Source: Saprospiraceae bacterium (lineage in GTDB: Bacteria > Bacteroidota > Bacteroidia > Chitinophagales > Saprospiraceae). Taken from it: a DNA stretch of 64,000 bases. The notes below the pieces were generated by a model that searched no databases, was not told where the DNA came from, and worked only from the letters and a program-made list of their open reading frames with translations. Below, piece after piece: positions 49,662-58,882 of this stretch. The position numbers and the translations under genes are program-made. Position 1 is the stretch's first letter; every line of letters starts with the position of its first letter. Location: contig JADZFD010000063.1 of assembly GCA_020850225.1 (NCBI GenBank), positions 1-64,000 of the forward strand. Direction: 5' to 3'.

Positions 49662-52145
49662 TTATTTATTCAAGACTACTACTTTTCGGGTAATCACACC
49701 CTGTGTAGAAATGATTTTTACGTAATATATACCATCGGCATACTTTGAGGTATTCACATTGATGGATTGCATATTAATCTCCGGTTTATCTTCAACCAAC
49801 ATTCCGACCTGATCGTAGATACGCATTGATTTTATGACATTTCTGCCATTAAAATGTACAGACATCAAACCTTTTGCAGGATTTGGATATATAATAAGTT
49901 TGTCCTCTGCAGGCACAGGATCATTCTTTCTTGTATTTACTTTGATATCCACATATGTATCCGGCAACAAAAACCGTTCACCGTCTGCTGCTTCCATCTG
50001 AATACCGTTTGTTGATATTCTTCTGACTACATAGTCATCATTTGATTTAAATCCTTCCAATTCATCCTCTACAATCATCACCACCTGTCCAATTATTCCG
50101 TTACCACTTGATCCGGTAGGACGAAATCCTTCCAACTCATCTTCTACAATAGAATTGGTTAACGTTATAGCCGTATGCAGAACTCCTGCCTTAGGTTGTT
50201 TTGTCAGTGACAATGTAGCCTTGTCCCGACTCAACCAACTGTTATCAGCATAATCCACATGCAGACTGGAAGAGTCTATCATATCCGGATTAATGTTCAA
50301 ACCAAAAGCAAGACCGAAAGCATTCAATACAGGCGCAGTTGGATTACCCAGTGAAATATCCAGAATGAGCACATCACCAGAATCCAATTCAGTACTGTTG
50401 GGTATCAAATCAAATTGATAATCCTTAATTGCCAATACTTCATTAGGTACGAGTTGATGTATATTACTATAATAGGTGTCTATACTTGATTTGTCTGCAT
50501 CGGTAATAATTCCATCACCATTGGCATCTATATGCTTGATATTTACACCGTTTGGCTGATCGTACACCCAGTCTACCGATGTTTGACCTGATCTGAATGG
50601 ATAAGCTACTTCATCTCTTGGAGTTCCTGATATCCCGATAAATCTTCCCAAAGACAATAAATCTGTCACAGAAACCCTGCCATCACCATTCATATCACCT
50701 GACCATACACAATCTGGACCATTACAATGACATAAAGAATCAGGTACAGCGTCAAAAACATGAATATTCAATTTGTATACTACGCAAGGATTACCGGCAA
50801 TACAATACTCGACATCAAATGAATCGAAACCATAGTACTGGTAATCCGGTGTATAGATCAATGTTGATTTGGAGTAAAAAACATCACAACCCTCTCCTAC
50901 TGTAGAATTATTAAATATTTCTACAGTACCATATGCAGGTTGATTCAATACATTAAATGAATAACCGTCTACAGGTACATTATAAGTAAGTACTAAAGGA
51001 TCATTTTTAAGTGTGTTAAAAGTATAATCCTCAGTAGTCAAAGGTTCAAAATTCCCAATGTAAAGTGTAATCCTACCGGTTGACTGCCATTGTCCGTAAT
51101 TGACTACATAATTAAAATATTTTACACCTGAAAAATTGGTCGGGGGTGAATATGTAAATACACCCAATGTATCATGAGTCAGTTCTGAAGAATAACTGCT
51201 GATTGGAAAATTACTGCTTAAATCATTTGCAAACACATCAAAAGTAATCGCAGTATTCTTTGGTGTATAATATATATCATCCCGTACACTTGAAGAGTTT
51301 TGTAGGCGATTTAATATATTGATTTTTACAATTTTGATATTTCCTTCACTATCTTCAAATACCAATCTTTCATTTCCTGTTACACCACTTAGAGGCTGGT
51401 ATTTTGCTACGAAATCTACAGGAAAACTTAAATTACCATATTCCGCTTCACCATTCAAATCGAATGAACCTGAAGGAAATTCTATTAACTGACTTTGTGT
51501 ATTCAGAATTGTATACTCTACTGAATCTACTGTCGGTATTGAATTCAGCATTTTAACATACCTGATTGTACCATTTGACACATTACCCAGGCTATCTTTA
51601 ACACCATAAATCACTAAACCGGAAACAGCATCAGCATTGGGTGTAAAAAATACACTATCCTTCGTAAATGTTGCCGTTCCACCTTTGACAATTCCAAGAC
51701 CGGTAATTTCCAGACCTCCTGCAGTATGTATATCATTAAGCAGAGGTTGTAAACCTATAGTTTCGGCTGAAGTGTAGGATACAAAATCATCTGTTGTTTT
51801 GATTTTGGAATCGAGATAAGTAATATACCAAGTTACATAACGCGGTTTGAAACCATCCGTATACTGAACTGATACTTTTGCGGGTCCGACATAGTCCGGA
51901 TCACTTTGTAAGGGATTGATTACTATTCTGTAATTTTTATTACCAAGATTCGAAATATTAGATATATAACAATTCTCGATAAGCGGCGATATACCGACAA
52001 TCTGAAAATTACTTTTTATGGTATCTTCATAAACCTGTCCTTTCTGCAAATATATAAATTTTTCACCATCATTAATTTGAGCATTAATTTTTGGCAAAAA
52101 TAATAAAAGCAAAATAAAAATCTTTAAATTTTTGATATGCTTCAT
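49662..52145 (-). CDS. Secreted protein with dockerin-like EF-hands, cohesin-like domain and T9SS type-A C-terminal signal
   Basis: GDMNGDGRVSVTDLLSLGRF and IDANGDGIITDADKSSID (dockerin/EF-hand-like); cohesin-like FDLIPNSTELDSGDVLILDISLGN; C-term IIYPNPAKGLMSVHF...GIYYVKIISTQGVITRKVVVLN. Confidence 0.88.
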   Translation of the reverse strand: MKHIKNLKIFILLLLFLPKINAQINDGEKFIYLQKGQVYEDTIKSNFQIVGISPLIENCYISNISNLGNKNYRIVINPLQSDPDYVGPAKVSVQYTDGFKPRYVTWYITYLDSKIKTTDDFVSYTSAETIGLQPLLNDIHTAGGLEITGLGIVKGGTATFTKDSVFFTPNADAVSGLVIYGVKDSLGNVSNGTIRYVKMLNSIPTVDSVEYTILNTQSQLIEFPSGSFDLNGEAEYGNLSFPVDFVAKYQPLSGVTGNERLVFEDSEGNIKIVKINILNRLQNSSSVRDDIYYTPKNTAITFDVFANDLSSNFPISSYSSELTHDTLGVFTYSPPTNFSGVKYFNYVVNYGQWQSTGRITLYIGNFEPLTTEDYTFNTLKNDPLVLTYNVPVDGYSFNVLNQPAYGTVEIFNNSTVGEGCDVFYSKSTLIYTPDYQYYGFDSFDVEYCIAGNPCVVYKLNIHVFDAVPDSLCHCNGPDCVWSGDMNGDGRVSVTDLLSLGRFIGISGTPRDEVAYPFRSGQTSVDWVYDQPNGVNIKHIDANGDGIITDADKSSIDTYYSNIHQLVPNEVLAIKDYQFDLIPNSTELDSGDVLILDISLGNPTAPVLNAFGLAFGLNINPDMIDSSSLHVDYADNSWLSRDKATLSLTKQPKAGVLHTAITLTNSIVEDELEGFRPTGSSGNGIIGQVVMIVEDELEGFKSNDDYVVRRISTNGIQMEAADGERFLLPDTYVDIKVNTRKNDPVPAEDKLIIYPNPAKGLMSVHFNGRNVIKSMRIYDQVGMLVEDKPEINMQSINVNTSKYADGIYYVKIISTQGVITRKVVVLNK

Positions 52146-52455
52146 TTTAAAAATAATTGAGGGTTTTTACACCCATGATTTTGGTTACATTTCAAATGCA
52201 AAGTAACGAAATAATTTTTAAACTACCAAATATAATTTAAAAATTATTATATATTTTTATTTAATGGGTAAAGAATTTCAAATTCAATTTATTAACACCA
52301 TATATAACTTTAAATTATAGATTTATTTATTTATCATATAAATTTTTAAAAAAACAATAGAATCAGCAGAAATACAACATATATACATTTTTTGTATTAA
52401 TTATATGAAACATATTTTCAATATATTATACATATAATAATTCTACAACATATAT

Positions 52456-52463
52456 TAACTTTG
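52456..52463 (+). promoter_or_regulatory. Candidate -7 element TAACTTTG
   Basis: Matches TAnnTTTG, about 130 nt upstream of the 481-aa ORF. Confidence 0.35.
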
Positions 52464-52590
52464 TAGTGCAAAAGGAGAGAAGGAAGTCATTGACAATACA
52501 AGAATTCAAACACCGACTATGTAATGAAAAAAATCTATTTATCCATAAAAACACTTACCTTTACACATCTAAATACATAAGCAAATTCCC

Positions 52591-54036
52591 TTGAAAGACA
52601 GAAAAATTATCATAGCTCTTTCCAGTCTCTCTGTTTACGAACTGAACAGCTTCAGTAAGTTTATTCATTCACCCTATTTTAATTCCAATGAAAACATTAT
52701 CCATTTTTATAATTATATAGAAAAATTCGTTAAAAACAATACATTAGATTCCCTGAATACTGAAATGATCTGGTCATCCGTTTTTCCGGATACGCCTTTT
52801 AACAATCAAAAACTTCTTAAACTCAATTCAGACCTGACATACTTACTTGAATTATTTATTACCCAAAAGGAATTTGAAAAGTCAGAAAGTTTTAAAGCCA
52901 ATCTCAAGCTTGAAGGTGTCCGAAAAAGAAACATAACTAAACTGTACAAAGGTATCATTGCAGACATAGAACGTATTAATAAACTTGAGAATGACCAATC
53001 AATTGAATTTTATCTGAATAAATATCTGATAGAGAAAAATCTGTTCAGGCTCAAAACAGAAAGTGAAAAGAAGAACGAAAAAGTAGAGATTTCTTCAGAA
53101 CTCAACCTTAAAAATATCTCTGATAATCTCGACTACTTCTACATAGCTGAAAAATTACGGCAATACTGTACCCTTCTGGGATGGCAGAAAATGTATAAAC
53201 TGGATATTGAATTGTCCAACATTGAATTTATTATTGAACTTGCTCAAAAGGAGCAATACAGTAATATACCTGCAATCAATATGTATTACAATATGTACCT
53301 GACATACAATGACAGTAACAATCCTTTACACTATGATAATCTTAAAAATCAGATTAAAAATTCAATTCACCTGTTTCCTGAACACGAACAATGGGAGATT
53401 TATGTAACCGCTTTAAGTTATTGTATCAACAGAGTAAATAAAGGAGATATAAATTTTCAGCAGGAGACTTTCGAACTGTATAAACAAGTCATTGACAACA
53501 ACCTGATATTACATGAAGGTAGTTTGTCTGCTACTACATTCCGTAATATTGTTCAGATAGCTACCCGTGTGGATCAATCGGCCTGGGCTGAAAATTTTAT
53601 CTACGAATATTCAAAACACGTAGATAGAAAACATAGGGATAATGCGGTTGAATTCAGTCTGGCAAGATTGGAGTTTTACCGTAAGAATTACGGAAAAGTA
53701 CTGGAGCATCTCTATCGGGTAACTTATGAAGATGTGTGGTATAATATCAATGCAAAAACCCTTCAGATTGCCTGTTATTATGAACTCGATGAATACGACG
53801 CATTAGAGTCACTCTTGCAGGCTTTCAAAATGTATATCCGAAGAGAGCGATCATTAACACCGGACAGAAAAATCCACTATCTTAATCTGATTAAATTTAC
53901 CAATACGCTGATAAAAATACAGCCAAAAGACAAAAAGCGGCTTGAAAATCTATATACAGACATCAAAAATACCAAAGGTGTCGTATCCAAGCCATGGCTC
54001 GAGGAAAAAATCACTTTCCTGTTAAATAAAAAATAA
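52591..54036 (+). CDS. Conserved-looking protein of unknown function (481 aa, helical)
   Basis: Long ORF beginning at TTG; RKIIIALSSLSVYELNSFSKFIHSPYFNSNENIIHFYNYIEKF. Confidence 0.8.
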   Translation: MKDRKIIIALSSLSVYELNSFSKFIHSPYFNSNENIIHFYNYIEKFVKNNTLDSLNTEMIWSSVFPDTPFNNQKLLKLNSDLTYLLELFITQKEFEKSESFKANLKLEGVRKRNITKLYKGIIADIERINKLENDQSIEFYLNKYLIEKNLFRLKTESEKKNEKVEISSELNLKNISDNLDYFYIAEKLRQYCTLLGWQKMYKLDIELSNIEFIIELAQKEQYSNIPAINMYYNMYLTYNDSNNPLHYDNLKNQIKNSIHLFPEHEQWEIYVTALSYCINRVNKGDINFQQETFELYKQVIDNNLILHEGSLSATTFRNIVQIATRVDQSAWAENFIYEYSKHVDRKHRDNAVEFSLARLEFYRKNYGKVLEHLYRVTYEDVWYNINAKTLQIACYYELDEYDALESLLQAFKMYIRRERSLTPDRKIHYLNLIKFTNTLIKIQPKDKKRLENLYTDIKNTKGVVSKPWLEEKITFLLNKK

Positions 54037-54040
54037 AATA

Positions 54041-55117
54041 TTACCGCATACTCAACACTGCAAAGGTAGCCAACCAATGATCTCCTTCATAATTTCCGTC
54101 TATTATTGAAGAAATTGAAGCATCAATATGTTGCAATGCCACTTTATTCAGATGTCGATATTGAGGAATTGCATCTGTTACAGCATATAGTGACCATGCT
54201 CTGCAAAAATTCAGGCCATCCAGGTGCACCAGTTTACCATCGGTTCTGTCAGCAACTCTTGCCGGAACCAAATCAAATGTACGGTTTTGTAACTCAGGAA
54301 GGAACCTGTCAAACCAATTTTTAAACTTTTTTCTGTTTAGAATTTTTGACATTAGTGCAGCTTCCTGAAGGCAGGGCGATAGAAAATCATATCCTCCGGG
54401 TTCCCAGTTCAAAGGACAACCCTGGTCTTTTCCAAAATAGTCAATTGCTCTTTGTACTATAAGTGATTTGAAAGTTTCGTCTCCGGATATTGCAGCATAA
54501 TCATAAGCAAGATATAATCCAAAAGCTGTATTAGGATGCTCTCCTGCTCTGACAGGATACAATAATACAGGTAAAAACTCCTTATATCGCTGTACAATCA
54601 ATGCTACCAGTGGTTGTAAATTCTGATGCAGTTCCTTAGCCAAAGGATCGCCCCAAAGCAGCAATTCGGCATCCAATTTCAGCAACCACGCCCACCCATA
54701 GGTACGTTCAAAAGCCTTTTCGCTGTTTCTCATAAAATAATTCAACTCAACCTGAATATTCGAAGAGGAAAGGTTATCTGTCAATAATCTTCTGATTTCA
54801 GCAGACTGTTTAATATCAGGATATTGCCGTATTAATCTAACGAGGAGCCAGTGACCATGTACCGCCGAATGCCAGTCAAAACAACCGTAAAAAGCAGGAT
54901 GAAGCGTTGAGGGAAACGCTATTTCTTCAGGAGTTTCCAGTACCTGATTCAATTTATTAGGATATTCTTTCTGAAGACATTGTATTGGGAGTTCAGCCAT
55001 TTTCTCTGCAACAGATGCAGTTAGGTAATTATAATCTTCGTTTTGTTTATCTGCCTGTGCAGATAATGAAATTACATTAAATATCAAGGCCAGAATAGTT
55101 GAAATTTTCAGATACAT
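54041..55117 (-). CDS. DUF2891-family protein
   Basis: Signal peptide; LHPAFYGCFDWHSAVHGHWLLVRLIRQYPD; YGWAWLLKLDAEL; GGYDFLSPCLQEAALM. Confidence 0.87.
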   Translation of the reverse strand: MYLKISTILALIFNVISLSAQADKQNEDYNYLTASVAEKMAELPIQCLQKEYPNKLNQVLETPEEIAFPSTLHPAFYGCFDWHSAVHGHWLLVRLIRQYPDIKQSAEIRRLLTDNLSSSNIQVELNYFMRNSEKAFERTYGWAWLLKLDAELLLWGDPLAKELHQNLQPLVALIVQRYKEFLPVLLYPVRAGEHPNTAFGLYLAYDYAAISGDETFKSLIVQRAIDYFGKDQGCPLNWEPGGYDFLSPCLQEAALMSKILNRKKFKNWFDRFLPELQNRTFDLVPARVADRTDGKLVHLDGLNFCRAWSLYAVTDAIPQYRHLNKVALQHIDASISSIIDGNYEGDHWLATFAVLSMR

Positions 55118-55222
55118 GTTGGATTCAATTTAACAAAAAAATATAGATGAAATGTGCAAGCAGTGATTACATATTTACTGTGGTTTCAGTTTGAATTTTT
55201 GCGAATAGACAATATATGAAAA

Positions 55223-56155
55223 TCAATTTCGTGCACTGGCGAGCAAATACAGAACAGCCATGCGTACGGCTACACCATTTTCGACCTGATCGAGTATAAC
55301 AGATTGCCTGGAATCTGCTACATCGCTCGTAATTTCAACACCTCTGTTTATAGGACCAGGGTGCATAATAATGATTTCCTTATTCAATGAATCAAGGAGA
55401 TGTCTGTTGATACCAAAATAGAGAGCATATTCTCTCAGAGATGGAATATAACGGACATCCTGGCGTTCCAGCTGAATTCTGAGCACATTGGCTACATCAC
55501 ACCATTCAAGCGCTCTTCTAACATTATGTTCTACGATTACTCCCAGGCTACTTATATGTTTCGGGATGAGCGTAGCAGGACCACAAACCATAACATTAGC
55601 ACCTAATTTTTTCAAACAAAAAATATTACTCAGTGCTACCCTACTGTGCAGAATATCACCTACTATAACGATATTTTTTCCTTCAACTGAACCTAGTTTC
55701 TCTATCATGGAATACACGTCCAGTAAAGCTTGTGTCGGATGTTCATGCGTTCCATCACCAGCATTTACGATATTGGCATCAATGTGTTTTGCCAGAAAAT
55801 GATGTGCTCCGGGAGCCGGATGTCGCATTACAATCATATCTACCTTCATAGCCAGGATATTATTGACTGTATCCAGGAGCGTTTCACCTTTACTAACAGA
55901 GGATGATGAAGCAGAAAAATTGATTATGTCAGCAGAAAGTCGTTTTTCAGCCAGTTCGAATGATATCCTTGTACGTGTACTATTTTCAAAAAAGACATTG
56001 GCTATAGTAATATCTCTGAGCGAAGGCACTTTTTTTATCGGCCTGTTAATGACTTCCTTAAATTCAGTCGCTGTCTTCAATATCAACTCAATATCCTCTT
56101 TGGTAATGTATTTGATACCGAGCAAATGTTGGGTACTGAGTAGCGATTGGGACAT
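55223..56155 (-). CDS. pyrB: Aspartate carbamoyltransferase catalytic subunit
   Basis: FFENSTRTRISFELAEKRL, VMRHPAPGAHHFLAKH, NAGDGTHEHPTQALLDVYSM, MHPGPINRGVEI. Confidence 0.97.
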   Translation of the reverse strand: MSQSLLSTQHLLGIKYITKEDIELILKTATEFKEVINRPIKKVPSLRDITIANVFFENSTRTRISFELAEKRLSADIINFSASSSSVSKGETLLDTVNNILAMKVDMIVMRHPAPGAHHFLAKHIDANIVNAGDGTHEHPTQALLDVYSMIEKLGSVEGKNIVIVGDILHSRVALSNIFCLKKLGANVMVCGPATLIPKHISSLGVIVEHNVRRALEWCDVANVLRIQLERQDVRYIPSLREYALYFGINRHLLDSLNKEIIIMHPGPINRGVEITSDVADSRQSVILDQVENGVAVRMAVLYLLASARN

Positions 56156-56179
56156 TATGGAATATTACTTTTTAAAAAA

Positions 56180-56734
56180 TTAAGAATCGATTTTCCCAGC
56201 GTACAGAATCACCTGATCTTCACCATGTTGATCTTTCCATCTCACGCGCACATAAGCTTCATCCAATGCATCAACAGCCAACCCTTTGTAATCTGCCTTA
56301 ATGGGGAAATGCCTGTTGAATCTCCGGTCAATCAGGCAGAGCATTTCAATTTGTTCCGGTCGTCCGAAATCCTGAATTGCAGCTATAGCTGCGTGTACTG
56401 TCCTGCCCGTATATAAAACATCATCAATGAGTAAGACATGTCTTCCTTCAACCAGAAAATCGATCTCGGTTGTTGAAGCTTTTAAAGGGCTACTCCTGCG
56501 TCTGAAATCATCTCTATAAAAAGTAATATCCAGTTTTCCATAATCAAATGGCTGGCTTCCAAGCATCAATACCAGTTGCTGACGTATACGTTCTGCCATA
56601 TAGACACCCCGTTCCTGAATACCCATGATGCATAACTTTTTTAAATCAAGATGACGTTCGAGAATCTGATGACAAAGTCTCTTGATGGTAAGCTCAAACC
56701 GAGCTGCAGATACGATGAGTTTTCCCTGTTCCAT
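56180..56734 (-). CDS. pyrR: PyrR-type bifunctional regulator/uracil phosphoribosyltransferase
   Basis: MGIQERGVYMAERI, FYRDDFRRR, PRPP motif HVLLIDDVLYTGRTVHAAI. Track ORF starts at 56773, but a promoter motif at 56754-56761 favours ATG 56734. Confidence 0.93.
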   Translation of the reverse strand: MEQGKLIVSAARFELTIKRLCHQILERHLDLKKLCIMGIQERGVYMAERIRQQLVLMLGSQPFDYGKLDITFYRDDFRRRSSPLKASTTEIDFLVEGRHVLLIDDVLYTGRTVHAAIAAIQDFGRPEQIEMLCLIDRRFNRHFPIKADYKGLAVDALDEAYVRVRWKDQHGEDQVILYAGKIDS

Positions 56735-56753
56735 ATCAAGAGACAAAGATATA

Positions 56754-56761
56754 ACTTTTGA
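56754..56761 (-). promoter_or_regulatory. Candidate -7 element TATCTTTG for pyrRB
   Basis: CAAAGATA on + strand, 20 nt upstream of ATG 56734. Confidence 0.5.
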
Positions 56762-56828
56762 AATAACCATCAAATTTTTGTCACTTAAAAAAGCATATAT
56801 AACATCACTTCCGGTAGTTGTAATTGAA

Positions 56829-57980
56829 TCAGGATGTCTTTTTTTCAGATACTATTTTCTGATAAAACTGTTCAACCGCATTAGTAGTCGTTTCAGGATT
56901 GAATTTATCCCACACATATCTGTATCCTTCTGATTTTATCCTTGAATATAATTTTCCATCATTGATATCTTTCATAGCTCTGGTTATCGAATCTACATCG
57001 TAAGGATCTGTAAGAATCGCTCCCGGTCCTGCTGCTTCAGGCAGGGATGATAAACAAGAGGTAATCACTGGTTTTTCACGAAAAAGAGATTCTATAACCG
57101 GAATGCCGAATCCCTCATACACAGACGGATATATCAGACAATAACTCTTGTCATAGATTTGTACCAGATCCTGATTGGAAACTCCATTTATAAAATATAC
57201 ACTTTTATCCAACTTATAATAGCTGATCATTTCTTTCACCTGCCGAATATAAGTCCTGTCTCCGTTTCCAACAATGACAAAAGGTCTTCTGTATTTATCA
57301 TCCAATTTAGCATATGCCATAATCGACTGCAACAAACCCTTGCGTTTAATAATCGAACCTACATACAAATAATAATCTCTCAGGTCTTTTGGTAACACAC
57401 TACTGACAAAATCGTCTACAGGGTCGTACATGAATACATCATTGCAGGATTGGTACAATACCTCAATCTTGCCGGCGTCCAATTCGTACATACTTACAAT
57501 ATCCTGTTGTGTACTATTACTGATAGCAATGATATGTTGTGCTGTTTGAGCAGAATGCCTGTACTTGAAGTGGTACAAATGTCTGTCCCACCATCCGAAC
57601 TGGTGTGGATACAACTCATATATAAGATCATGAAATGTTACCACCGTAACTATATCCGGGTGAATTCCCAAAGGTATCTCATGACTCAATCCATGAAATA
57701 TATCTGGCCTTAATGTATTAATCTGTCTGCTCATCCCATAGCTCCTCCACAATGGGCTGATAGATGAAGGTGTGTGAATTGTAAATTTACCTGAATCAAA
57801 AAAATATTCGGTCTCTTTATTTTTCAATACCCTGGGTGTAAACAGATGATATTCATGTTCCGGGTAATAATACTGCAGATATCTTACCAATGTCCGGCTA
57901 TAATTACCCAGGCCGGTAAAATTGTTAAAAAGCCTTTTTGCATCCAATGCTATACTTAACCTATTTCGTGTATCCTGCAA
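56829..57980 (-). CDS. GT4-like (family 1) glycosyltransferase
   Basis: LSIALDAKRLFNNFTGLGNYSRTLVRYL, YVGSIIKRKGLLQSI, CLIYPSVYEGFGIPVIESLFREKPVITS. Confidence 0.93.
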   Translation of the reverse strand: MQDTRNRLSIALDAKRLFNNFTGLGNYSRTLVRYLQYYYPEHEYHLFTPRVLKNKETEYFFDSGKFTIHTPSSISPLWRSYGMSRQINTLRPDIFHGLSHEIPLGIHPDIVTVVTFHDLIYELYPHQFGWWDRHLYHFKYRHSAQTAQHIIAISNSTQQDIVSMYELDAGKIEVLYQSCNDVFMYDPVDDFVSSVLPKDLRDYYLYVGSIIKRKGLLQSIMAYAKLDDKYRRPFVIVGNGDRTYIRQVKEMISYYKLDKSVYFINGVSNQDLVQIYDKSYCLIYPSVYEGFGIPVIESLFREKPVITSCLSSLPEAAGPGAILTDPYDVDSITRAMKDINDGKLYSRIKSEGYRYVWDKFNPETTTNAVEQFYQKIVSEKKTS

Positions 57981-58082
57981 TCTTCTAAAAAATCTTTGTA
58001 TGAATGATGGAACAAAAATAGACAGATTTTATTGTAGTAATATCAGTTAACAGGTTTTATATAACTTTACAAACAATTTTAC

Positions 58083-58829
58083 TTGGAATTCGGTATTTTT
58101 GACCATATACTTGCCTTCTTTATTTTGATTATATTTCCGGTTTTATCAGCTCAGAGTGGAAAACCTGACAAGGATGTCATCAAAATGTTACCACCCAAAA
58201 AACATCTCTATTATACAAATGGGTTGCTGTTGATTATAGCTGCAATGCTTGTATGCACAGCATGGAACATCGGAAACAGGTCATGGGTACAATTCGGTTT
58301 TTCAAAGCCACATTTCAATATAACGGTATGGGTTTCGATATCAGTCATTGTAATCGTATATATTGCAGATATTATAATGACTTTCGTAAAGAAAGATACA
58401 TCCAAAGATGCATTCAATGACCTTACTTACGTTATACCAGTACAGTGGAATGAATTCAAACCCTATATATTTCTGGCTCTGTCAGCCGGTATATGTGAAG
58501 AAATCATTTACAGAGGTTTTCTGATACATTATCTTATATATTTAGGAGGCGAAAATGCTTCTTCACAAGTGTTTGCCCTTTTAATCCCTGCCATTGTCTT
58601 TGGTATCAGTCATAGGTATCAGGGTTGGTGGGCTGTAATCAAGATATTTTTGATTGCCATAATACTGGGTATAATCTATGTAAGTTCTGCATCTTTACTT
58701 ATTGTTATCCTAATACATGTATTGATAGATTTAATATCCGGATGGGTAGGAATCATTTATTTCAAAACCAATACAATTTCTGAAGATGAAAAACATTCAT
58801 ACAGTGATGAAATTATAAATAAGACATAA
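58083..58829 (+). CDS. CPBP-family intramembrane metalloprotease
   Basis: Multi-TM; AGICEEIIYRGFLIHYL, FGISHRYQG, LIHVLIDLISG; track start codon is TTG. Confidence 0.9.
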   Translation: MEFGIFDHILAFFILIIFPVLSAQSGKPDKDVIKMLPPKKHLYYTNGLLLIIAAMLVCTAWNIGNRSWVQFGFSKPHFNITVWVSISVIVIVYIADIIMTFVKKDTSKDAFNDLTYVIPVQWNEFKPYIFLALSAGICEEIIYRGFLIHYLIYLGGENASSQVFALLIPAIVFGISHRYQGWWAVIKIFLIAIILGIIYVSSASLLIVILIHVLIDLISGWVGIIYFKTNTISEDEKHSYSDEIINKT

Positions 58830-58882
58830 TATTATGAATTCCTTTAAAAAATCATCACTTTTGCGATATTCTTACGAATGAT

